Source of the DNA: Proteobacteria bacterium UBA2996
GTDB taxonomy: Bacteria; Pseudomonadota; Gammaproteobacteria; Arenicellales; UBA868
NCBI GenBank assembly: GCA_002346525.1
Contig: DDZY01000066.1
Coordinates: 1 to 23,819, forward strand
DNA: 23,819 nt
Direction of reading: 5' to 3'
The notes below the pieces were generated by a model that saw only the letters and a program-made list of their open reading frames with translations, was not told the DNA's origin and did not search any database. Numbering within the stretch: position 1 is the stretch's first letter; each line of letters begins with the position of its first letter. Below are positions 7,408 to 16,009 of this stretch, in pieces. A program made the position numbers and the translations under genes.

Positions 7408-9960
7408 TCAGCCCTGCCGTGAGCGGATTCGAGGGATCGTGATGGAGGTCCCGGCTCTTGGCGGGCCGCTTCTCAACTCCGGGTTATAGCGGGTGATCAC
7501 CCAGATCGGCAGTTCGAATTCACGAGCCAGCACCCAAAGACTATCGCCTGACTGGATTTTGTACTGCTGTGACCCCGTCACCTCAAAATTCTCTTTGAAC
7601 TCTTCCACCAGTACCTGGTGATATTCCTCGCGGCGCCTCTCAAAGGCATCCTGCTGAGTTTCATCTGTGACGGGCAGTAACAGTGCATCACCGCTTGCGA
7701 GAACCTGGCTGGCGTCAAAACCATTGAGTTCGCGAATACCCTTAACGCCGCCAAGGCGCAGCCAATCAGAATAGTGTCCCAGAGTCTCTTCAGGCTCGAC
7801 ATTGATCCGGTAGAGCGTTCTGCCATCTACTGCGGACCGCTGTACCGAAAGATCAATTGGCCTGTCCAGAGGACTGACACCGCTCAGATCGGATCCTGAA
7901 CTGTCCGCACCCGTGTCTGCGATTTTCGGCCAGGCTGCATCTGCGCCTGATGTCTGGGTTGCCGGCGGGGTGGCCCGTTCGGCTGTCTGCGCGGGCGGTG
8001 AGTAGGAACGGGCAAGACTTGCCCGGACCCCCGCGATAGCAAGAGACTGTCCAGGGCGGATGAGCGCATCCGCGCCAAGCTGGTTGTCAGTGATCAGGCG
8101 ACGGCAGGACACCTGGAACCGGGCAGCAATCCGGCAGGCGCTGTCCCCGCTCACCACAAGGTAAGTCACGGTCTCGACGAGCTCATCGGTTGAGGCATGC
8201 TGAACGGTGGCGCCCGGTGCCGCCACCCCTGGCACAGTGAGCGTCTGCCCCGGGAAAATCAGATCGCGCTTGGCGAGTCCATTGGCTGCAAGCAGTGCTT
8301 CACAACTGATGCCGTGACGGCTTGCGATACTGCAGGCGCTATCACCCTTGCCGACGGTATAACTTCCTCCGGGCGCCGTGGGGATAGTGCCCGGAATCAC
8401 GAGTGACGCCCCCATCTGAATCACAGAACCACGGTGCAGGCCGTTTGCTGCCAGAAGATCATCACAGTCCACGCCAAAACGGGCCGCGACGGCGCAGGCA
8501 CTGTCTCCAGGCTGGACCTCATAAAGACCCCGCCCGGCAACGCGGCTTCTGGCGCGTCCCTTGCCCGGGATCTGCAGTTTCTGCCCCACGCGAATCATGG
8601 CCTTTCGGTTAAGGCCGTTAACCGCAATCAGTTCGCGGCAGTCCACCCGAAAGGCAGCCGCAATCCCGCAGGCCGTATCCCCGGAACGTACCGTGTACTC
8701 CAGCGAGCCGCTTTGCCGGGTTTCGGACGGCAACATTCGAAGCCGGGCCACGTGGTTGGTCCAGCCGTTCTGACGTTTCGGCAGGCGCAAACGGTAACCG
8801 TCGGGAATAAAACGCCAGCCGTGCCAGACAAATCGGGTCAGCGCGGGGTTGAGCGTCTTCAATTGAGCTTCCGTCAGACCGAAGACGCTTTGCACCCGGG
8901 CAATTGAAACCGTACGGTCGAGAACCAGGGTCTGGTACTGAAGCGGCCGGCCGGGTGTGATACTGCCAAAAAACTGTTTTTGGTTACGGGCCACGTGGCG
9001 CGCGGCCAAAAACCCTGCGTAAAAATTCTTCACCGCTACCTGAAATTGGCTTGAGCGGTAATGGTTGATCACCCGCATGTAGTGGGGACCCATTTTCTTG
9101 ATCGCCCGCCGCATTCCATTGACACCATAGTTGTACGAGGTAATCACAAAGGGACTGAGGTCGTGCTGTGAGATTCGGCTGTCTTTGGCCTTTGCAGCAA
9201 CCGTCAGCGTCTTGCGCGCCTTTATGAGATAACGGGCTGCGGCCCAGGTTGCTGCCTCGGGGTCGAGACGCTCGTCCACCGTAGCATCGAGCTTCAGCCC
9301 GAGATCGCGTCCGGTCGCCGGCATGATTTGCCACAAGCCCGCTGCGCCGACTCGGGAATAGGCCTTGGGACTGTACGAAGACTCCACAAAAGGCAGATAC
9401 TGGATATCGCTGTGCAGTCCCGAGACCTTCAACACCTGCCTTACCATCGGGCCGTAGGTTCCAAATCGGCGCAGTGCCGCCATAAAGCCGTCCCGGTTAC
9501 CCGACTGGCAGCGAATATCGCCCGCAGCACGGCGGATGTCAGCGCTCGAGCGCTTCGGGAAGAGCTTCAGCAGATGCTTCTGATAGGCGCTGTTGACCGG
9601 CGACTTGCGGTCGATCTTCTTGGCCAGTGTATGCAGTTCTGCCGCGATGCGCTTTTTTTGGTCCTTGATAAAGGCGGTGTTGCCCTTGCGCCCACAGGCC
9701 CGCCCCTCAATGACCTTGTACACCCGACTCGGAGCCACCGAGTCATGTAGCACCGCATCCTGGCTGTCCCAGCGGCTGTACACATCGATCCAGAAGTTGA
9801 CCCGATCCTGCAGTGCCGAAGGGCAGGGAAAGGCTTTACTGCAGCGCATCTTGTGCTGCTTGACCTCGATAAACGCCTCTGCCGGGTCAGATTGCAAAAA
9901 CCCCGCCAACAAAACACAGGCGAGCAACCATCGAAATCCCGGGTGCAGTGAATCGAGCAT
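7408..9960 (-). CDS. Secreted lytic transglycosylase, MltD-like, with six LysM-type modules
   Basis: The 850-residue product starts at the ATG at 9960, giving a clear signal peptide (FRWLLACVLLAGFLQ, cleavage likely after DPAEA); no lipobox Cys is seen. The SLT domain (about 175-300) holds the catalytic Glu193 in LPFVESSY and GAAGLWQIMPATGRD, close to MltD. LysM modules follow at about 422-465, 480-523, 534-577 and 600-643, a degenerate one at 717-763 and a canonical one at 800-843. A Ser/Pro/Thr-rich linker lies at about 650-700. The enzyme should cleave glycan strands in the periplasm, forming 1,6-anhydro ends, while LysM binds peptidoglycan. It is almost twice the size of E. coli MltD (452). 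The first four LysM modules share a CX9C pair, noted separately. A longer TTG-started frame (10026) would spoil the signal peptide. Confidence 0.92.
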   Translation of the reverse strand: MLDSLHPGFRWLLACVLLAGFLQSDPAEAFIEVKQHKMRCSKAFPCPSALQDRVNFWIDVYSRWDSQDAVLHDSVAPSRVYKVIEGRACGRKGNTAFIKDQKKRIAAELHTLAKKIDRKSPVNSAYQKHLLKLFPKRSSADIRRAAGDIRCQSGNRDGFMAALRRFGTYGPMVRQVLKVSGLHSDIQYLPFVESSYSPKAYSRVGAAGLWQIMPATGRDLGLKLDATVDERLDPEAATWAAARYLIKARKTLTVAAKAKDSRISQHDLSPFVITSYNYGVNGMRRAIKKMGPHYMRVINHYRSSQFQVAVKNFYAGFLAARHVARNQKQFFGSITPGRPLQYQTLVLDRTVSIARVQSVFGLTEAQLKTLNPALTRFVWHGWRFIPDGYRLRLPKRQNGWTNHVARLRMLPSETRQSGSLEYTVRSGDTACGIAAAFRVDCRELIAVNGLNRKAMIRVGQKLQIPGKGRARSRVAGRGLYEVQPGDSACAVAARFGVDCDDLLAANGLHRGSVIQMGASLVIPGTIPTAPGGSYTVGKGDSACSIASRHGISCEALLAANGLAKRDLIFPGQTLTVPGVAAPGATVQHASTDELVETVTYLVVSGDSACRIAARFQVSCRRLITDNQLGADALIRPGQSLAIAGVRASLARSYSPPAQTAERATPPATQTSGADAAWPKIADTGADSSGSDLSGVSPLDRPIDLSVQRSAVDGRTLYRINVEPEETLGHYSDWLRLGGVKGIRELNGFDASQVLASGDALLLPVTDETQQDAFERRREEYHQVLVEEFKENFEVTGSQQYKIQSGDSLWVLAREFELPIWVITRYNPELRSGPPRAGTSITIPRIRSRQG
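8032..8697 (-). repeat. Four tandem Cys-paired LysM modules
   Basis: Modules begin near 8697, 8523, 8361 and 8163, reading leftwards. Each has the pattern Y-x-V-x(2)-G-D-[ST]-A-C-x(9)-C-x(2)-L-[IL], with Cys pairs at residues 431/441, 489/499, 543/553 and 609/619 of the 850-residue protein. The later canonical module (7432-7563) has W instead of the first Cys and no second Cys. The identical ten-residue offset in all four implies one disulfide per module. Confidence 0.85.
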
Positions 9961-9984
9961 AGTCTCTGAAAGTGCGTGGTAAGC

Positions 9985-10005
9985 GTCCGGAACTGACCTC
10001 CGGAC
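9985..10005. repeat. Inverted repeat in the transglycosylase leader
   Basis: GTCCGGA at 9985-9991 and TCCGGAC at 9999-10005 form a perfect 7-bp inverted repeat with a 7-base centre. It begins 25 bases upstream of the ATG at 9960, so as RNA it would be a leader hairpin and as DNA a possible operator. No clear promoter hexamers for this gene were recognised. Confidence 0.35.
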
Positions 10006-10107
10006 CGGCCTGCCCGACAGCAGCAAACCCAGGTGTTAATCCTACCAATTTTGACGGCTTGAGTGGAACGGACTCCCTGGATCCCGTCCCTTGCTCTCAA
10101 TCGGCTT

Positions 10108-10116
10108 TGCTACACT
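10108..10116 (+). promoter_or_regulatory. Possible extended -10 promoter for the fumarase operon
   Basis: TGCTACACT fits an extended -10 element (TGN plus a TATAAT-like hexamer) about 50 bases before the fumarase ATG. No -35 at the usual spacing is convincing; TTGCTC at 10091 would be only 14 bases away. Confidence 0.3.
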
Positions 10117-10166
10117 TAGTAACCCGGTCTGACGATAAAACGTATCCCTAAGGTTATTGCCGGCGC

Positions 10167-11684
10167 ATGACACGCATTCGAACCGAAGACATCTCGAGCA
10201 GCGTCGCTGACGCGCTTCAATACATCTCTTACTATCATCCGCCCGATTTTGTCGAGGCGATGACCCGGGCCTATGAGAACGAAATCTCAGAGCCGGCAAA
10301 AAATGCGATCGCGCAGATCCTGATCAACTCACGCATGGCGGCCGAAGGTCACCGGCCCGTCTGCCAGGATACCGGAATCGTGGTGGTATTCGTGAAACTG
10401 GGGCAATCCGTGGTCATCGAAGGCAATGCATCGCTTCAGGAAGCGATCGACGAGGGTGTGCGCCGCGCCTATACCGATCCCGAAAACCCGCTTAGGGCAT
10501 CGGTGATCACACCGCCCATCGGCGACCGCAAGAACACAGGCGACAACACCCCGGCGGTAGTCCATACTGAGATCGTTCCGGGGGAGACGATTGAAATGAC
10601 GGTCGCCGCCAAAGGCGGTGGATCTGAAAACAAGGCCAAACTCGCGATGCTGAACCCAAGCGACGATCTTGCCGCCTGGGTCACCCAGACCCTGCCCACC
10701 ATGGGCGCCGGCTGGTGTCCGCCGGGCATTCTCGGCATCGGTATCGGCGGCACGCCGGAAAAGGCCATGCTGCTGGCGAAAGAGTCCCTTATGGCCCCCG
10801 TCGATATGGCCGAGATTGTGGAGCACGGGCCTAAAACACCCGTAGAAACGCTTCGCCTTGAGATTTTTGAGGCGGTGAATCAACTCGGCATCGGTGCGCA
10901 AGGGCTTGGAGGCCTGACCACGGTACTTGATGTCAAGATCAAAACCTACGCAACCCATGCCGCGTCCCTGCCCGTCGCCATGATCCCGAACTGCGCGGCG
11001 ACCCGGCACATTCATTTCACCCTCGAGGGGGCCGGCCCCGCTGAGTTGCCCCGGGTCGATATCTCAGTGTGGCCCAACATCACTCAGCAGGCAGTCGGAG
11101 AACGTGTCAATCTGGATGAACTGACTCCCGATGAATACCGGTCGTGGCGCATTGGTGACAACCTGCTGTTGAGTGGAAAAATCCTGACCGGCCGGGATGC
11201 GGCTCATAAAAGGCTGGTTGAGATGATGGAGTCAGGCGTCCCGCTGCCGGACGGTGTCGAATTCACCGGACGTCTCATTTATTACGTTGGGCCGGTCGAT
11301 CCCGTCGCCGATGAAGCGGTCGGCCCGGCAGGCCCTACGACGGCGACCCGCATGGACAAATTCACCGACGCGATGCTTTCCGGGACGGGTCTCGCCGGCA
11401 TGATCGGAAAAGCTGAGCGCGGCCCGGAGGCCATTGAGGCGATCAAGCGGCACCAGAGCGTTTATCTCATCGCTGTAGGCGGGGCGGCCTATCTCGTCTC
11501 CAAAGCTATCCGCTCGGCTCGCGTGATTGCATTTGAGGATCTCGGCATGGAAGCCATTTACGAATTCGAGGTGGAAGACATGCCGGTGACGGTCGCGGTC
11601 GACAGCACAGGGGCTTCCGTGCACACCGAAGGACCTCGCGTCTGGAAAGATAAAATTGCCTCTTTTCCGGTGCGGGTGGCATGA
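10167..11684 (+). CDS. fumA: Class I fumarate hydratase ([4Fe-4S], single chain)
   Basis: This 505-residue protein joins the alpha (iron-sulfur) and beta parts of class I fumarase in one chain. It interconverts fumarate and malate in the TCA cycle. The three cluster Cys are C66 (RPVCQDTG), C184 (GAGWCPPGILGIGIGG) and C276 (PNCAATRH). Their spacing of 118 and 92 residues nearly matches the 119 and 94 of E. coli FumA. The C-terminal half has LLSGKILTGRDAAHKRL and the GLAGMIGKAERG and GGAAYL blocks. The oxygen-sensitive cluster is unprotected by one protein Cys, as in the family. It is the first gene of a probable fum-thioredoxin-pdxH operon, sharing ATGA with the next gene. Tartrate dehydratase is a related alternative, but the single-chain layout favours fumarase. 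Confidence 0.93.
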   Translation: MTRIRTEDISSSVADALQYISYYHPPDFVEAMTRAYENEISEPAKNAIAQILINSRMAAEGHRPVCQDTGIVVVFVKLGQSVVIEGNASLQEAIDEGVRRAYTDPENPLRASVITPPIGDRKNTGDNTPAVVHTEIVPGETIEMTVAAKGGGSENKAKLAMLNPSDDLAAWVTQTLPTMGAGWCPPGILGIGIGGTPEKAMLLAKESLMAPVDMAEIVEHGPKTPVETLRLEIFEAVNQLGIGAQGLGGLTTVLDVKIKTYATHAASLPVAMIPNCAATRHIHFTLEGAGPAELPRVDISVWPNITQQAVGERVNLDELTPDEYRSWRIGDNLLLSGKILTGRDAAHKRLVEMMESGVPLPDGVEFTGRLIYYVGPVDPVADEAVGPAGPTTATRMDKFTDAMLSGTGLAGMIGKAERGPEAIEAIKRHQSVYLIAVGGAAYLVSKAIRSARVIAFEDLGMEAIYEFEVEDMPVTVAVDSTGASVHTEGPRVWKDKIASFPVRVA

Positions 11685-12793
11685 GTCTCCACCGCCAAGC
11701 ATCAATGGCAAGCGTGAAGTCTTTTGCGATCGCGGTGGCGTCGATGATGATGCTCATCGGCTCACTCCACCCAACGCTGTCTCGGGCAAACGAGGAATTG
11801 GGTGCCTTTTTGGGCGCGATGGACACAGAGCATCCGGGCTGGTTCAAGGAGAGTTTTCTCGACTTTGAGGAAGATATCGATGAAGCGGCGGCTGAGGGCC
11901 GTCGGCTCGTGCTCTATTTCTGGCAGACAGGCTGTCCCTACTGCAACGCCCTGATTGAACACAACTTTGCACAAAGAGACATCACAAATGCCATGCAGGC
12001 CCACTTTGATCTCGTCGCTGTCAATATGTGGGGTGATCGGGAGGTTGTGCAGGTTGGCGGCCGGACTTTTACTGAAAAGACCCTGGCTGCGGCATTGCAG
12101 GTGCACTACACACCCACGCTGTTGTTTTTTGACGAAGCACGTCAGGTTGTCTTAAGGCTGAATGGCTATTATCCACCCGAAGCCTTCAGGGCAGCGCTCG
12201 CGTGGGCTCGAAGCGATACCGACAACTCGGGCGACTTCAGCGCGTATCTCGCCAGCCTTAAGGCGCAGGATGCCAATTCCCAACTCAACCCTCAGCCCTT
12301 CTTCGAAACGGCATCTGCTGATCTTTCACTCAATGCAGGTCAGGCACTGGCGGTCTATTTTGAGCAACCCAACTGCCAACAATGCGATACATTGCATGAG
12401 AAAGTGCTGAGTCATGACATTGTTCGGGCGCAGGCCGGCAAAATGCGCTCGGTCCAGATTGATATGTGGTCTGATCAGCCCATCACCGCACCCGATGGAC
12501 GACAGACAACGGCCCGCGTATTCGCCAGAGATCTCAACATTCAGTTCGCACCGACGGTTGTATTCTTTGACACCTTTGGAAAAGAAGTTATGCGCCTGGA
12601 CGGCGCTTTCCGCACCTTCCATACCCAGGGCATCATGCGTTACGTCAATGACAAAGCCTATATTACGCAGCCGAGTTTCCAGCGTTATCTGGGCGAACTC
12701 GCGGAGCATTGGCGTGAGAAGGGCTGGGATGTCGATATCTGGAGCTACGATCTGCCGGTCAGCCGTAACGGCCAGGCCGTTATGGTCCAGTGA
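11681..12793 (+). CDS. Periplasmic tandem thioredoxin-fold protein (SoxW-like)
   Basis: The 370-residue product has an N-terminal signal peptide (hydrophobic about 14-28, probable cleavage after SRA36) and two thioredoxin-like domains. Domain 1 (about 55-180) has C85-P-Y-C88 with cis-Pro 145 (YTPTLLFF). Domain 2 (about 205-330) has C232-Q-Q-C235 with cis-Pro 291 (FAPTVVFF). Both share a DMWSD/NMWGD block after the active site, so they look like an internal duplication. Such proteins act in thiol-disulfide exchange outside the cytoplasm; CPYC resembles glutaredoxin and SoxW active sites. The start at 11681 overlaps the fumarase stop by four bases; an ATG at 11705 would give a tidier signal peptide. 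Substrate unknown. Confidence 0.85.
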   Translation: MSLHRQASMASVKSFAIAVASMMMLIGSLHPTLSRANEELGAFLGAMDTEHPGWFKESFLDFEEDIDEAAAEGRRLVLYFWQTGCPYCNALIEHNFAQRDITNAMQAHFDLVAVNMWGDREVVQVGGRTFTEKTLAAALQVHYTPTLLFFDEARQVVLRLNGYYPPEAFRAALAWARSDTDNSGDFSAYLASLKAQDANSQLNPQPFFETASADLSLNAGQALAVYFEQPNCQQCDTLHEKVLSHDIVRAQAGKMRSVQIDMWSDQPITAPDGRQTTARVFARDLNIQFAPTVVFFDTFGKEVMRLDGAFRTFHTQGIMRYVNDKAYITQPSFQRYLGELAEHWREKGWDVDIWSYDLPVSRNGQAVMVQ

Positions 12794-12821
12794 TGACCCA
12801 TAGCCCACCGGATGAGACTTG

Positions 12822-13463
12822 ATGACGCTCCCAGGAAATCTTAGAGAAGATTTTTCTCAAGGATCGCTCGATGCCGATACCCTCTCGAAGGACCCCTTCG
12901 AACAGTTTGAGCGCTGGTTTTCTGAGATCTGTGAGATTGATCCTGATGCCCCCAACGCCGTCAGTCTGGCCACCGCGTCCCGACTTGGCATCCCGAGTGT
13001 GCGTACGGTGTTGATGAAAATCTATGACGCCAACGGCTTTGTCTTTTTCACCAACTACTCCAGCCGCAAAGCCAAAGATCTTGACGAGAATCCGCACGCC
13101 GCGATGCTGTTTCCCTGGGTACGCCAGGGCCGTCAGGTGATCGCCAGGGGGCCGGTTTCGCGCATTGCGACAAGCGAATCGCTCAAATACTTTCTGACCC
13201 GCAGCCGGGGCAGTCAGTTGGGTGCCTGGGCATCAGATCAAAGCAGCATCATCTCGGCTCGGGGCGTGCTGGAGTCCAAACTGGAGGAAATCAAGCAGAA
13301 GTTCTCCGCCGGTGAGGTCCCGCTGCCTTCATTCTGGGGCGGCTACCGGCTTGAACCGGAAAGCATGGAATTCTGGCAGAGCCAGTCCGACCGGCTGCAT
13401 GACCGCTTTGAATACACCCACAATGCTAATGGTGATTGGGTAATCACACGGCTTTCCCCCTGA
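12822..13463 (+). CDS. pdxH: Pyridoxamine 5'-phosphate oxidase
   Basis: The 213-residue product is a standard FMN-dependent PdxH that oxidises pyridoxamine/pyridoxine 5'-phosphate to pyridoxal 5'-phosphate. Signatures include DPFEQFERWF, RTVLMKIYDANGFVFFTN, YSSRKAKDLDENPHAAMLF, RQVIARGPVSR and the C-terminal blocks SRGSQLGAWAS, SFWGGYRLEPESMEFWQ and DRLHDRFEY. The ATG at 12822 follows an in-frame TTG by one codon; GGATGA lies just upstream as a weak ribosome site. The gene sits 28 bases after the thioredoxin-fold gene, so it is probably the last gene of that operon. Its TGA stop lies inside a 10-bp inverted repeat shared with the convergent mttB homologue. Confidence 0.96.
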   Translation: MTLPGNLREDFSQGSLDADTLSKDPFEQFERWFSEICEIDPDAPNAVSLATASRLGIPSVRTVLMKIYDANGFVFFTNYSSRKAKDLDENPHAAMLFPWVRQGRQVIARGPVSRIATSESLKYFLTRSRGSQLGAWASDQSSIISARGVLESKLEEIKQKFSAGEVPLPSFWGGYRLEPESMEFWQSQSDRLHDRFEYTHNANGDWVITRLSP

Positions 13464-13488
13464 CCGCCCGCAGGACGCGGCGGTCAGG
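13459..13488. terminator. Shared hairpin between convergent pdxH and mttB homologue
   Basis: CCTGACCGCC (13459-13468) and GGCGGTCAGG (13479-13488) form a perfect 10-bp GC-rich stem around a 10-base loop. The TGA of pdxH is in the left arm and the TGA of the mttB homologue, on the other strand, is in the right arm. Neither side has a T-run, so it is not a textbook intrinsic terminator. It may act bidirectionally, with Rho, or as an RNA 3'-end stabiliser. Confidence 0.5.
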
Positions 13489-15046
13489 CGGCTTCCGCGT
13501 CTCCCATCGTGCTCTCGCTCAGCCGCACCGGGAAGTGATCACGAATCTGTTGGTCCATCTCAAGAGGGAGGTGTAAGGGCCGGGGACCTGAGAGAATCTC
13601 TGCCACTTTTGTTCGCGCCATCTCGAGCAGATCTGGCCGACCCTTTTCGTTCCACTCTTTAGGGCTCAGCCGGTCCCCGACTTCGGGATAAACATAATCG
13701 CGCTGCATCAGCGTCATGGTCTGGTTGTGCCCAAGGAAGTGACTCGGTCCTCCGACACAGACATCGCGGATCGTATCCACGGAAAGGGACGCCTCCGTGA
13801 TCTCGATGCCGCGAATGGTCCGGTTGATCGCGCCCAGCATATCGTTGTCGATGACGTAGCTCTCCAGACAGCATCCCAGCAGGCTTGCGTGCATGCCGGC
13901 CGCTTCATAAATCAGGTTGGCCCCGCTATGGCCGGCCAGCACGTTCGTATACGCTTTCTCATAGCCTGACTGTGCGTCGGGCAGTTTGGCGTCCGCCATG
14001 CCTGCAGCAATCCCGGTGGGAAGATCATAATAACGGCCCATTTGGCCGCAGGCCGCCATCAATACGGCCTGTTCGCCGCTGCCGCCACTCATCGCACCGG
14101 TGCGAAGATCTGAGACAAACGGCCAGGTCCCAAAGATTGCCGGGTGCCCCGGCTTAATCAGGTTTACATAAACCAGCCCACCCAGCACTTCTGCCACTTC
14201 CTGGACGACTGCGCCCGCCAGTGAAGCCGGGCTTGTCGCCCCGGCCTGTCCCGCCGCCAGCAGCAGTACCGGCATGCCCCGCTCTACACAAGCTTCGAGC
14301 ACGCGGCAGGCATCCTCGGCAAAACGCATAGGCGGAACAACAAAACAACACGAGCAACTGACAAAAGGCCGCTCGCGCCACGCGGCTTCCCCTCCGGCAA
14401 TCATTTCCAGCATATCGATCGCCTGGTGGGCGTGGGCCGGCTCAACAAAACTCGTCCCAACATGTTTGGCGGTACCCGCGATAGCGGCGTAGCAAGTGTT
14501 GAAATCCATCTCGGCAGGATCCTCGATATCCCGCAACACCATGGAACGCTGGAAGAAGTGGATATGCTCCATCTGGTCGACGATGCGTGCCGCATCGTAG
14601 AGATCCTGTGCCGTCGACTCGCGGTACTCCCGCTTGACGGTATCCACGATGTGCACCGCCGCCCCGGCCGTCCCAAAGTAGGTGCGACTCCCGCTGAGAT
14701 CCAGGTCATAGCGGGAATCCTGGGCATACAGCGTGATGTTCTTGGCGCACCTGGACAGTGCATCCTCAACCAGGGATCGCGGAATCAGCAGCCGCTCATC
14801 CTCAGTATAGGTACCACCGGCAGCCGTCACCCGCTCAATAATTGATGGCAGCGCATTGGCAAATCCGATGGTTTCAAGAGTCTGGATCGCTGCCTCATGA
14901 ATCCGCTCAACTTCATCCTGGGTCAACGGCTGATAGCGCCCGCTTTGAAGACCCGGCCGAACCGGTTTTTCGTCTTCAGGTATCGGCGCTGCCCGCAATG
15001 CCTGGCGTGCCGCCCGCCCCCCCATTCGACTGGATTTCTTTGCCAC
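13484..15046 (-). CDS. Trimethylamine methyltransferase (MttB) family protein, non-pyrrolysine
   Basis: The 520-residue product belongs to the MttB superfamily. The frame is uninterrupted, with no amber codon, so it is of the MtgB-like type lacking pyrrolysine. Recognisable blocks are an N-terminal ALxTLETIGFAN-type helix region, DQMEHIHFFQRSMVLRDI, GMADAKLPDAQSGYEK, ANLIYEAAGM and a C-terminal GGPSHFLGHNQTM. Known relatives take a methyl from glycine betaine, proline betaine, carnitine or similar quaternary amines and pass it to a corrinoid protein. No corrinoid-binding gene lies in the window. The start is GTG with GGAGGA (15052-15057) five bases upstream, clearly better than the ATG seven codons later. 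It lies 30 bases after the deacetylase-like gene, probably in one operon. Substrate unknown. Confidence 0.9.
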   Translation of the reverse strand: MAKKSSRMGGRAARQALRAAPIPEDEKPVRPGLQSGRYQPLTQDEVERIHEAAIQTLETIGFANALPSIIERVTAAGGTYTEDERLLIPRSLVEDALSRCAKNITLYAQDSRYDLDLSGSRTYFGTAGAAVHIVDTVKREYRESTAQDLYDAARIVDQMEHIHFFQRSMVLRDIEDPAEMDFNTCYAAIAGTAKHVGTSFVEPAHAHQAIDMLEMIAGGEAAWRERPFVSCSCCFVVPPMRFAEDACRVLEACVERGMPVLLLAAGQAGATSPASLAGAVVQEVAEVLGGLVYVNLIKPGHPAIFGTWPFVSDLRTGAMSGGSGEQAVLMAACGQMGRYYDLPTGIAAGMADAKLPDAQSGYEKAYTNVLAGHSGANLIYEAAGMHASLLGCCLESYVIDNDMLGAINRTIRGIEITEASLSVDTIRDVCVGGPSHFLGHNQTMTLMQRDYVYPEVGDRLSPKEWNEKGRPDLLEMARTKVAEILSGPRPLHLPLEMDQQIRDHFPVRLSESTMGDAEAA

Positions 15047-15051
15047 CCGAT

Positions 15052-15057
15052 TCCTCC
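15052..15057 (-). promoter_or_regulatory. Strong ribosome binding site for a GTG start (mttB homologue)
   Basis: GGAGGA on the minus strand lies five bases before the GTG at 15046. It decides in favour of the GTG over the in-frame ATG 21 bases later. Confidence 0.75.
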
Positions 15058-15076
15058 AAAATCTTGTTGCCCGAGC

Positions 15077-16009
15077 CTAATGCCCGGACGCATTGAACCG
15101 TGTCTGCAGATCCAAAAGCAAATCAGCCACTTTGACGTCTCTTGGCATCACCCGATCAACCATCGGCAATCGGCCATCTCGGTGAACAATCCCACCCTGC
15201 ACTACCCCGCGGCTCAGCAGCATCGCACTGTGTCCTGCTTCAGCGGCCAGCCTGACGGTCGCGTCATTGTAATCCCGGTCTCCACCAAACGGAATCGAAA
15301 AAACAGAACTTTGCTGTACGGCGTCCAGCGTTTTCAAAAAGCGCAGATTTTCGTCTATTTCACGCCATTGCTCATCCTCGCTAAGCGATGACAGCACGTA
15401 GTGATGCATTGAGTGACTGCCATAGCTGACCAGGGGGTGCGCTATGAGTTTCTGGGTTTTCTGAGTATAGAACTCGGTACACCCATCGATTGGCGCTTCC
15501 TCCTCAAGGAAGGCATCCAGCATTTGGCGCACTCGGATACTGCTGTTTCTGGGATCTTTGGTGTAGCGATAAAAGGACTGCCCTGGATCCCGCTCAAAGG
15601 CCTCACCGAAACGTCTTTCGAACGCTGCAACCCGTCCGCGCTCCATAATCACACGCACTTGGTCACGCCAGAACAGCTTGCCTTCCATAAACGAGCCGTT
15701 GAGAAAAATCGCAAGGGGAATCTGCAGCGCCTCAAAAACCCGGAGGGCTTCTTCAGGCACGCACTGGTAGCCATCGTCAGCTGTGACCGTGGCAAGGCCT
15801 GTGAGACTCGACGCTTGGCAGTATTCATCGACCGAGACAAACCGATAGGAATGCGACAACGCTTCCAACTGACGGAAAAGGGTCTCCGGCGCAACATTAT
15901 GGAGCGCCTGTCCCAGCAGCGCAGGCGGCGACGTGAATGTACCGTGATACAGCAACGCCAGTCCGCACTGACCGGCAAGATTGTGCGCCGATAGGTCCTG
16001 AGTGCTCAT
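15077..16009 (-). CDS. Polysaccharide deacetylase (NodB-fold) family protein
   Basis: The 310-residue product has NodB-homology motifs. TADDGY holds D78/D79 (catalytic base and metal ligand), and HSMHH holds H199 and H203 (metal ligands). IPFGGD at about 239 stands where the family has its R/Y-P-Y/F-G strand. A roughly 100-residue insert lies between motifs 1 and 2. No signal peptide is seen, so it should act in the cytoplasm, as do NodB-fold enzymes for nucleotide or lipid-linked sugars. The ATG at 16009 (MSTQDL) gives a normal length; an in-frame start further upstream is less likely. It is followed 30 bases later by the mttB homologue on the same strand, an unusual pairing. Substrate unknown. 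Confidence 0.82.
   Translation of the reverse strand: MSTQDLSAHNLAGQCGLALLYHGTFTSPPALLGQALHNVAPETLFRQLEALSHSYRFVSVDEYCQASSLTGLATVTADDGYQCVPEEALRVFEALQIPLAIFLNGSFMEGKLFWRDQVRVIMERGRVAAFERRFGEAFERDPGQSFYRYTKDPRNSSIRVRQMLDAFLEEEAPIDGCTEFYTQKTQKLIAHPLVSYGSHSMHHYVLSSLSEDEQWREIDENLRFLKTLDAVQQSSVFSIPFGGDRDYNDATVRLAAEAGHSAMLLSRGVVQGGIVHRDGRLPMVDRVMPRDVKVADLLLDLQTRFNASGH

Noticed and set aside
13484..15046. Pyrrolysine-containing MttB
   Set aside because: The frame runs uninterrupted for 520 codons with no in-frame TAG, so no pyrrolysine is encoded.
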